63,204 nt of DNA from contig JAAMXP010000670.1 of the NCBI GenBank assembly GCA_019693395.1, positions 1 to 63,204 of the forward strand. Direction: 5' to 3'. The number at the start of each line of letters is the position of its first letter. The stretch's first letter is position 1. Source of the stretch: Ettlia oleoabundans. Lineage: Eukaryota > Chlorophyta > Chlorophyceae > Chlamydomonadales. The notes under the pieces were generated by a model. It searched no databases, was not told the DNA's origin, and saw only the letters and a list, made by a program, of their open reading frames with translations. The position numbers were made by a program, and so were the translations under genes. This document shows, in pieces, positions 54,914 to 63,204 of this stretch.

Positions 54914-57470
54914 CTAGAAGATGCCCAGGAACTTCTTCTTGGATGGGGGAACTGAGCCGTTGCCATTTGCGCTGACATGAGCCAACTCACGCGGCTGCAG
55001 CATCAAATGACAGGAGAAGGCGGGGAGCAAGATCAAAGAGACGCACTTTTCAAGGGCGTGCTCATTGCAGGTCACGGTACTGCCAGCATCCCGCATGGCC
55101 CTTATGCAGGCCAGCTCAGCATAAATCACTGCAAGCAGCACCCAGCTAAGTAGAGCAGACAGGCAAAACTGGTGGTGTGCCAAGGCAGCACGTGGGCAAG
55201 GGAAAAGGCTCACCTACCGTCTCCTTCACGGCTGCAGGTGCGGGCGCTGCCACAGGCTCAGGCATGGCTGAGGAGTGGTGCTCAGCGATCTTCCACACAC
55301 CGTCGATCTTGCGGTAGATGAAGGTGTAGCGGGCCTGGACCTGCAGGGCAAGACGCGGGGCAACCCAAACGTGCTCAGGCGGGCTGAAAGGGTGCAGGGC
55401 TGGTAACACGTGAATGACTGCAAGCTCTACCAGACAAGCTATACTTGTTGGGCCGGCAAGGCAGGAAGTTGTTCATAGCAAGAGGAGACGAATCAGGCTG
55501 CATTCCTGTACTCCTGTTCAAAGCCAGCCCATCTCACCTTGGTTGGCTGGCCGTCCTTGACCAGGGCGAAGGTGTAGATGCCGCTGTTGGCAGCCAGAGT
55601 CTGCTGGGGGTTGAGGAAGCGCACGTGGCTCTCGTCAATGGTGCCGAAGGGCTTCAGCTTCAGGAAAGAGGTGAAGTAGTCAACCTGCAAAGCAAATATG
55701 GCAGGAGGGGGGTTAGCAGCGGTTTGGTACGATGCAACTGAGGGTGGGCAAGTGACTGCATCCCACTTTAGATGGCTGCCCTTCTCTTCGGGTTCGCTCT
55801 GCCTGCCTGCCTAGGAAGGCACTGCGCATGCAGGCAACCCCACAGCCTGGGAAATGTAAATCGCTGGCAGGACAAAAGACGCTAGCACAAGCCGCACAAA
55901 GGGTCCATTACCAAGACTCACCTTGCCGGCGTGGTCGGGGCGGACCTTGTTGGACACGGTGGGCAGCAGCACGCCGTCGGGGGCATACAGGGAAGCCACC
56001 TTCTCGGGGTCGCCAGTCTGCAGGGCCTGGTTCCACAGGTCGAACTGAGCCGCCACGTCCTCCAGGGGGTCGGTGACGGGCTCGGGCATGGCGGAGGAGT
56101 GGTGCTCAGTGATCTTCCACACGCCATTGATCTTGCGGTACACAAAGCTGTAGCGGGCCTGGACCTGCAGGCAGGAGAGATGTGGTGCAGAAGGTCGCAA
56201 CAAGACCCAACATAAGCTGGTGACTTGCATGGTGGCACATTGAAAGAATGTCCGCACCCTCAATGCATGTCGCAAACCAGACAAGCAGGCACGCGGGGCA
56301 ATCGCCTCAGGCTGGGAGGGAGAGAATGAAAGTAAGCAGGCATCTAAGTATGGCATGGAGTAACAGCAGGCAACTGCACCAACGCTGGCCAGCATGCGCG
56401 GGTGCCTACCTTGGTGGGCTGGCCGTCCTTGATGAGGGTGAAGGTGTAGATGCCGGAGTTGGAGGCCACATCCTTCTCGGGGGTCAGGAAGCGCACAATG
56501 CTCTGGTCAATCACGCCGAAGGGCTTGAGCTTCAGGAAGTTGGTGAAGTAGTCGACCTGAAAGCAGAAGGGGTGCAAAGGGGAGGCTGATGTCTAAGTGC
56601 GTGGAACAAATTCAAGATGAAGAATGCCCAGCCACCCATGCTTGGAGGAAGCCTGACCCCTACATGCATTTCATGCATGCCTGTGCAGAATGCAGTAAGT
56701 CTTCTCCAGGGCTTTCTATTCTTTTTTTGTCTCACCTTGCCGGCGTGGTCCGTGCGGACCTTGTTGGAAACGGTGGGCAGCAGCACACCATCGGGGGCAT
56801 ACAGATTAGCCACCTTCTCGGGGTCGCCAGTCTGCAGAGTGTTGTTCCACAGGTCGAACTGGGCCGCCACCTCAGCCAGCTCAGCCTTCTGCAGTGAGGA
56901 ACAAGAAGGGAAACCTAAGGCTAAGCGTCAGCGCTAAGCGGTTTACTACTACGAGACAATGCGGTGGGGGAACTCGCTAGGCAAGGTCTACAAGTCCGGC
57001 TGGCCACTGGAAAGCTGTCAGTCATTGAACACGCACTTCATTGGAGGTGCTGAGGGGTGCGAATGTAAGATGGCCAACCCTCTCGCACCTCGTCAACCAC
57101 GGGCGCGGCGGCAGCAGGGGCGGCAGCAGCGGGGGCACCCAGAGAAACCACGGGCTTGCCGGCAGAGTCGAAACGAATAACAACGGCGTCCTCAGCCTTA
57201 GCAGCCTGCAGCGGTGCAATGGCGGGAGGCGTGTGTGGGTAAACACGTGTGGGAGAGATTGATGCAAGCTCAGGTAGCTGGGGACTGGGGGCAGTCCCCA
57301 AATTCAGGCTGCTGACGCTCGCGCATTGCAAGCAAGCATTCACCACAAACACTCACCGCCTGGCAGCGAGTGGCGACGCGCAGGGCTGGCAGGCGCCGGG
57401 CACTGAGCTTGGCAGTGGCAGCTGCAGGGGCCCGCTGCAGGTTCAGGGTCTGTGCGAGAGCGGTCTGCAT
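54914..57470 (-). CDS. two-domain iota-type carbonic anhydrase-like protein, right copy, about 374 aa
   Basis: Eight exons: 57470-57357, 57205-57089, 56888-56736, 56556-56410, 56164-55922, 55684-55538, 55340-55218, 54994-54914. Every exon border matches the left copy. The leader (MQTALAQTLNLQRAPAAATA...) resembles a plastid transit peptide and parallels the left copy's MQAAFAHTLNLQRAAA. The two NTF2-like repeats are almost identical to the left copy, with HHSSAMPEP at residues about 198 and 328 and YAPDGVLLPTVSNKVR twice. The linker between residues about 60 and 75 is Ala-rich (GAPAAAAPAAAAPV). The tail differs: PRELAHVSANGNGSVPPSKK, then KFLGIF. A TATA-like gcataaatg (minus strand) lies about 75 bases upstream. 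Family activity (CO2 hydration) is inferred. Confidence 0.88.
55218..57470 (-). repeat. inverted segmental duplication, right arm
   Basis: Mirror of 42619-45007. Introns 5 (55685-55921) and 6 (55341-55537) are nearly identical to their left-arm counterparts, including non-coding bases with no splice role. Confidence 0.9.
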
Positions 57471-58183
57471 CGTGTCGAGGTGCTTCAGAACTCCAATGCT
57501 CGTCAGCAGGCCTGGAAATGTGTGAGAGAAACGGGTGTGCGGGCATTTATGCGGTCAAGCAGCTTTCTACCCACAGGGTTGTAGCCTCTACCACCCCTGG
57601 ATGCTCGTTAATGAGTGCATGTGGGGGTCTCGCTACCGCGAATAACCCATGATCAGCACCTAATACATGTGATTCATGCACCCGTGGGCCGAATAAAGCA
57701 CGGTTTAAAGTCTACCACTCCCAGCAACCCCTTTTTGCGCGTGCGCGCCCCGAGCTGAATCAAGAGAGGTACTACCTACGCATTGTAGAGCTCAGTGCGA
57801 AACATTCTGAATCTCGTCGGCCATGGAAAGGGAGCCAAGCAGCCAACGGCACCAAGCGCAAGGGAGGATGGTGGCAACGGGATGGCTGTCGCCAGGCAGC
57901 TGCAAATGCACCACCGGCCCCAGTGGGCTGGTTCTGTCTGCACAGTGAACATGCTGCAAGCCCTGACAGTAAGGAAGATGTCCTAATTGCTGATGTTCTT
58001 TGGCAATGGGCCCCATCTGCTCTCGACGCCGTTCAAACTGGGCCTGCCGCCCCTTCCAGCCAAACAGAGCCTGAAGGACTTTCACATGTCCTATGCCACG
58101 CCACAATCCACATCACAGTTTTCGCCAAACAAGCTAAACCAAAGGGATATGCACCAAACTTGCTAAGCGATGCCCCCAAACGT
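57471..58183. other. intergenic: right iota-CA promoter and DEG15 3' flank
   Basis: Both neighbours are on the minus strand. No gene was recognised. Confidence 0.4.
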
Positions 58184-61092
58184 TTACAGCCTGGATCGCC
58201 GCTGCTGCTGCCGCTGCTGCCACTGCTGCTGCTGCAACCGTCCCAGCAGCTCTCCAATTTTGCCAAGAGGAGCAGCATCATTAACACCATGCTCCTGTGC
58301 TTGGTGCAACACCTGCCGCTGCTGTGGATGCAAGCCTCGGTGTCCTCCTGGCTGCAACTTCTGCCGCTGGCGATCAAGCTGCCACACCATCTTCAGCTCG
58401 GTATCAGCTGCAGTCGCTGCATCCAGCGCCTGCCAGGCAGCTGCTGCTGCGACTGAGTTGGCAGTGTCAGCTGCATTTACTGCAACAAGCGCTGCATCTG
58501 CAGGTGACTGGGTGGTACCAGCATGGGCAGCTGGGCTTGCAATCGCCGCTGCTGCATTCACCTGCAATGCTGCTACAACCGGCGCCAGCTGTGCGGCAGC
58601 AATGCTGAAATTCAAGTGTGGCAGCACTGTTGGGGAGCCTGAGGCTGGGCGTTGTCTGCCGCTCACACCCAGGTTTGGGCTGCTGCCAGTACCATTGCGG
58701 CTGGTATCAGGAGTGTGCCTGGCATTGCTGGTCACAAGGCCCAGCAGATGCCCAGTGGCTGCATCCAGCACTGCGCCCCCGCTGGCACCGCTGTGGACAG
58801 CCGCCGTAGTCAGCAGCATGGCGGGAAGGCCGCTGCTGGGCAGCTGCACAACCTGCAACCACGGAAGGGGTGGAACAATACAAACAAAGTGTGGGAACTT
58901 GTGAAGACTGATAAATCCAGCACGCTTATTTGATGCAGACAAGCAATCGCATTCATCAAATCAAATCGCCAGCAAGCCGACTGCTTGTCTGCATCTTGCT
59001 CTAAAGCAAGAACCACGCAACCTGCATCGTGCCGTGTGTAAATGGACAAGCAACACCTTCATGCCAAGAAAGCGCTTGCCTTAGCTAAGTTGCCGGCAGT
59101 GACGACTGGCGCCTGCATGGGGCTGCTGCGTGGGTTGAATGCAGGGAAACCCATCACACACACTCGCTGCCCTGGCTGAGGTTCCTGTTGCGCCAGCACC
59201 AAAGGGCGCCAGCCCAGCTGCCGCACCTCCCGAGGGTGCTGCAACTGCAGTACCGCAAGGTCGAGGGGACCCTGGAACACGTACAGCACACCTGCTGCCG
59301 CCCAGCTGGCGCCCTTGCCGTAACCACCTTCAGCTGGCAACAGCACGTGCAGCGGCGCCATGCTGCCGTGACTGGCGGGCAGCAGCTGCAGCTGGTCAAG
59401 CGCCCCTGGCTGCGGCAGTGTTGCCAGGGGGCCTGACGGTTGCAGCAAGTGGGCATTCGTCAGTATGTGCCCGTCACTGCTCACAATCACGCCCGTAGCC
59501 CAGCTGCCTGCGACAGTGATGGCTACCACGCCCTGTAGAGCATCTGCAACGGCCGGTGCTGAGCCTGCCGCTGCCGCCAATGCTGCTGCCGCCAGTCCTT
59601 CCCTATCTATGAATTCGCTAAGCTCGCTGCCTTTGCTGCTGATGATGCTGCTTCTGCCGAACTGATGGCTGGGCTTGGTAGGCATCGGTCTGTCTACATT
59701 GTAAGTGGGTAACCCCACCTCTGCCACCGCTACAGCCACTGCAGCCGCAGTAGCCACCAAAGCAAACTCGACTTGTGCTGCAGGCGCCTTGAGCGGAGGC
59801 AGGAGCATACCGGCGAGCTGCCCTTCTATCTGCTGCTGCTGCTGCGACTGCTGCAACTGGCGGACACCGCTACACACCGATGTGGGCCCGTGCAATGGCA
59901 TGTTTGGTGAAGCCATGTACACCGGCCCTCCCTCCATGCCAGGGCTGCATCGCATGTCGGATAGCAGAAGAGCGGCAGAGGTTGTCGCAGCAGCCTCCAT
60001 CTGCCCGACTGCCAGCCGCTCCCTGCCAAGAACTTCAGACGTATTTTTGCCAGAAGATGCGCTGTTGCCGCTCCGAGTGTCGCTCACACCACTGCTGGAA
60101 GCCCCAGGCACGATGGCCGACAGAACACCGGTGCAGATGAAGCCGCTGAACTGCTGTTGAGCCAGTGCCCCGAAGGGAGCACCCACCGCTGCCAGCTGCT
60201 GGCCCACTCTCAGTGCTGCACAGCTACTGCTCGCGGTCGTGGGGCGCAGCCAGGGGAGGGCGAAACGCGCCAAGGTTGCTGCATCCGCAGGGCGGACCGG
60301 TAGCAGCACTCCCACGTGGCACGCTGCCTCCAACATTATGGCTGCATCGCTGGCTGCGGGTGTCAGCGGGAAATCGGTGCCCTCGCCGCCTCCTGTCCTG
60401 ACAATGCTGCCGCCGCCTGCTGTGCCAGACGGGACATGCCACGGTGCCTGCTGCACTTGCCGCTGCTGGATGGGCTGTGAAGAGTTCTTGTGTCGCCTGT
60501 CATGCAGCAGCCAGCCCAGCTGCCAGCCACCAGGGCCAGCAATGGAGGGAGCTGCCAGCAGCTGCTGCAAGGCCTGACGAACCCCTGGTAACTCCGCTAA
60601 CCCGGCCAGTCGTAGCACAACCTCATGGCTGCCAGGTGTGGCTGTTCTAGTACTAGTATCGGGCAGCACCGCCTGCAGCTGTGCACCAGGCACAAGGTCC
60701 CCGCTGTTGACGCCGCTGAGGCTGCCGCTCTGGCGGCGCTGCTGGCGCAGGAGCGGCAGGAGGAGAGCTGCCAAAGTGATGACCACAGGATGCTTCTCAT
60801 GAAGCAGAACGAAACCTAGGCTCGCACAGTGGAGCGCAATACGGGCAGGTTTTAGTTGTGAACACTTCCGGAGGACACGACTGCTAGCGATTAGGTTGGC
60901 GGGGTGGTGAAGCGGTGCAGGGTGGAGCGGCAGTGGCCAGAGCGTCGGCGACCACCGCACCTGCTTACGATACTCACCAGAGGCGCTGGTGGTTGTGACC
61001 CCATTGGATGCAACGTGAAATGGGGCAAGAGCGGCCTTGGCCAGCTTGGGATCGGGCCAGCGGGCTGCCACCAGCACCCCGGCCTGCTGCAT
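58184..61092 (-). CDS. DEG15: DEG15-type peroxisomal (glyoxysomal) processing protease, about 839 aa
   Basis: Three exons: 61092-60978, 60815-59080, 58852-58184. The trypsin-like domain is C-terminal: [17 protein letters not shown] (His494), [10 protein letters not shown] (Asp557), [18 protein letters not shown] (Ser641), the intact triad. The N-terminal half is a diverged protease-like region typical of DEG15/TYSND1, with [14 protein letters not shown] and VGAPFGAL. The last residues are SRL, a canonical peroxisomal targeting tripeptide (PTS1). DEG15 removes PTS2 presequences of imported matrix enzymes. Gln-rich and Ala-rich insertions lengthen the protein. Intron 2 looks GC-AG (AAG|GCAAGC). 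Start: first ATG ([15 protein letters not shown]), giving a family-like N-terminus. Head to head with the FAM206-like gene. Confidence 0.92.
59074..59082 (-). other. GC-AG intron donor, DEG15 intron 2
   Basis: Exon ...AACTTAGCTAAG|GCAAGCGC. Joining to the acceptor at 58854-58853 keeps phase 0 and gives [20 protein letters not shown], leading into the catalytic-Ser exon. Confidence 0.65.
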
Positions 61093-61201
61093 TGTGCTGA
61101 GAGTTCGAATAGGAGAACTAGCTGATCAAACAGTTCTCAGTTTTCTCACTGCAGTTGGAACCCGCCACGTTTGCATGTAGACATCATGGAATGGCTCTGG
61201 A
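61093..61201. promoter_or_regulatory. compact bidirectional promoter, DEG15 / FAM206-like
   Basis: Only 109 bases separate the start codons of two divergent genes, so transcription start sites and core promoters must overlap or lie within this gap or in 5' coding sequence. No TATA box was evident. Confidence 0.55.
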
Positions 61202-62389
61202 ATGCGTGTGCCGAGGGTCAAGCGTCCAATTGCGATTGTCGGAATTATGTCGATTGCTTCAGCAATGGTGGAATGGTCTCTAGACATAGCGGCGTTGCCC
61301 AAAGTGCCGCCCTCACATATTGAGGAGAACTACACCAGCTACTACCTGCGCGATCCATGCGGCAACGACATGTCGTTCCGTCTGCATCCCAACGGGTTGT
61401 GTCTAGTTGGCCTTGCGCCATCACATGCCGTCCACCGCCTGGGCGACAGTGGCGGTAGCGGCGCCAGCCAGGGGCAGATGCAGCCTGACGCCGAGGAAGC
61501 GCCATCCGGCACAGTGCCGCCTGTTGCTGCACAGCTTGCTAAACCTGTGGAGGCCAGCTCCGCACAACAGAGCACAGCCGGGCCGGCTCTGCTGGCAGAG
61601 GCAGCAGCTCAGTTGGGGGGCGATGCAAGGCTAGTGCTGGCACAAAAGCTGCTGCAGGCAGACTTCCGCAAGGGCAGAGGCCCGCTGCTGCAGCGCGACA
61701 CAATACTTGGCAGGCAAGCTTGCTCACGTGCAATGCCCTTAGCGACTCCGCGCCAGTTACGGCAATACACGCAAATGCTGGCATCTGGGCTGGGTTTTTG
61801 GGTGTGTGCCTTCCAAATGTGTGCCTTCCAAACGGCTGGAAAATTGAGATGCTTACTTCTCCTGCTGGCTGATCGTCTTTCCCACAGATTGTCCGTTGGA
61901 GGGGCAGAGTATGTGCTGCGATGTGGCGTCCGGGGCTTACTAGTGGAGCTGAATGCCAGGCTGCAGGACGTAGTGGGCAGGCAACTCCTAAGGTACATGC
62001 CCTTTGTTACAAGTAGCCCAGGCTCTAGGGGTTGGACACAGCAAGAGTTTACCACAAGTGGAGGCATCTGCCAACCACTGCTGGTCAGCCTGCTGTGCGC
62101 AACTGACTGTGCGTGCTCAAATGGTTAGGTTTACCACTTGTGGGAGGGTTAGGGTAGCACCCAGACTGCTTGACTTGCTTGTGCTTACCTCTGTCTAACG
62201 CATGTGCACGCTCGCAGAGAGCTGGAGGATTGTTACGTGGCAATTTTGGATGTCAGGGCAGGAGAGGTACAGCAGTTGGCGGGACGGTGTCTGTCACGAG
62301 AGCAATACAGAAAGCAATTGCAGCAGCAGGAACAGCGCCAAGCGGAGCAGCGGGAGGAGCTGCAGCAAAGCGAGCAAGCACAGCAATAA
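61202..62389 (+). CDS. Abitram/FAM206-type protein, about 262 aa
   Basis: Three exons: 61202-61713, 61888-61992, 62218-62389. Conserved blocks match animal Abitram (FAM206/Simiate) and its plant relatives: SHIEENYTSYYLRDPCGNDM, then SFRLHPNGLCLVGLAPSHAV; LSVGGAEYVLRCGVRGLLVE, then LNARLQDVVG; ELEDCYVAILDVRAGEVQQL. These proteins have a lipoyl/H-protein-like fold; the mammalian one is linked to actin and nuclear speckles, while the plant role is unknown. A low-complexity insert (about residues 80-140) separates the first two blocks. The C-terminal 30 residues are a Gln/Glu-rich helix. The first intron works only with a GC donor (CAG|GCAAGC). Start uncertain: an ATG at 61186 is in another frame and soon stops. 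Confidence 0.8.
61711..61719 (+). other. GC-AG intron donor, FAM206-like intron 1
   Basis: Exon ...ATACTTGGCAG|GCAAGCTTG. Phase 2 then matches the acceptor at 61886-61887 (giving R-LSVGGAEYVL). No GT donor gives this phase. Confidence 0.6.
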
Positions 62390-62718
62390 TTGCGGTCATT
62401 GCACTTCTGTGCCATACTGGCCCCGCCATGCCTCATTGTAAGTGATAGTTACAAACTTTTGCAACGACTTGCTCGTGAGAAGCATTAAATAGGAAGAAAT
62501 ATGACATAGATCAGAGTGGACTGACATTCGACTACATGGTATTGGGTTTGCTAGCACAGTCCACAGCTCCAATTGGTGCGTCGTATTGGCAACAGGCTGC
62601 ATCAGCTTCATATTAGCTGCCGCAAAAGGCGCTCTGGCCTCTGTCAATACCAACCTGGTCTTGTCCAGCCATTGGTGCTGTCTCAAATTGCATCAACTTC
62701 TGTGGCGGCTCCCTAGCC
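62390..62718. other. convergent intergenic region
   Basis: 3' flanks of the FAM206-like (+) and LepA (-) genes. Nothing else was recognised. Confidence 0.45.
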
Positions 62719-63180
62719 TTAGCCCTTGTTCCCCGCCTTCATCAGCTCGTGGAACACCTCCTGAGGCACATCCACGCTGCCCAGCCGCCGCATACGTTTC
62801 TTGCCTTCCTTCTGCTTCTCGAGTAGCTTGCGCTTGCTGCAAAACAGATGGCGAGTCGCGCAGGGTGGATGGGTTGACAGCAGTGCTCAACTGCATGCCC
62901 GCCCGCCATAAAAATCGTTGCAATGGAGGGCCGCCACACCACTTCTGAGACCATGCCGATGTGCATTGCAAGCAGCCAGCAAACTTCATGTGCGCCTGCG
63001 CATTAATGCACCAGGAAGGTAAAGTCAAACAATCAGCCCTACTACCTACCGACTGACGTCGCCACCATAACACTTGGCCAGCACGTTTTTGCGGTACGCC
63101 TTGAGCGTCTCGCGCGCCACGATTCGCCCACCGGCGCTGGCTTGCAGCACCACCTCAAACTGCTGGCGGTCCATCAGCTC
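62719..63180 (-). CDS. LEPA: LepA/EF4 (GUF1) translation factor, C-terminal two exons (partial)
   Basis: Exons 63180-63050 and 62836-62719; the next upstream intron runs out of the window. The translation [20 protein letters not shown], then [44 protein letters not shown] and [18 protein letters not shown] is the C-terminal domain of LepA/EF4, the ribosome-associated GTPase that acts in organelle (and bacterial) translation. The phase across the intron is correct. Whether it is the plastid or mitochondrial form cannot be told without the N-terminus. Confidence 0.93.
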
Positions 63181-63204
63181 CTGCAGGGATAGCGGGTGGG
63201 TGGG

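Noticed and set aside
59465..60160. + strand ORFs opposite DEG15
   Set aside because: The minus-strand frame has a full protease architecture; these are antisense shadows.

Overview
This is nuclear DNA of a green alga (Chlorophyta; class not resolvable from the sequence alone). It is GC-rich. Genes carry many short spliceosomal introns, with poly-Gln, poly-Ala and CTG/CAG runs in coding regions. The products are plant- and plastid-type: an FtsZ-like plastid-division relative, a plant-type ALKBH10-like protein, an RSH (ppGpp) enzyme, a DEG15 peroxisomal protease and candidate plastid iota-type carbonic anhydrases. I traced exons by hand from splice sites, reading phase and family conservation; about 100 introns were placed and reading phase closes throughout nearly every gene.

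Layout. 1-256: last exon of an unrecognised + strand gene. 773-4468 (-): diverged FtsZ-like protein. 5757-11182 (+): ALKBH9/10-type 2OG-Fe(II) oxygenase. 11626-17369 (+): F-box protein with a cluster of SUMO-interaction-like motifs. 18587-20915 (-): ribosomal protein RPS15 (uS19). 21457-24465 (-): mitochondrial-carrier-family protein. 24749-26663 (-): RluA-type pseudouridine synthase, head to head with 27226-32180 (+): RelA/SpoT homologue. 34065-35752 (-): NEDD8-conjugating enzyme UBC12. 36980-39928 (-): secreted two-domain protein with a Pro-rich hinge.

42619-57470 is the most unusual part. Two paralogous genes (42619-45357 + and 54914-57470 -) face each other as an inverted duplication. Each encodes a transit-peptide-like leader and two tandem NTF2-like domains with the HHSS signature of COG4337 / iota carbonic anhydrase. 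Several introns are nearly identical between the copies. About 9.5 kb between them carries a short-chain dehydrogenase (46024-48458 +), a broken ankyrin-repeat gene (48692-50917 -), a small secreted protein (51451-52562 +) and a GYF_2-domain protein (53112-54430 +).

58184-61092 (-): DEG15 peroxisomal processing protease ending in the PTS1 tripeptide SRL, head to head (109 bp) with 61202-62389 (+): an Abitram/FAM206-type protein. 62719-63180 (-): last two exons of LepA/EF4.

The genes are mostly unrelated housekeeping and organelle functions rather than one pathway. Plastid or organelle biology recurs (FtsZ-like, RSH, iota-CA pair, LepA, RluA). Seven introns appear to use GC-AG borders, a high share. 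Functions are inferred from motifs only; no database search was run.
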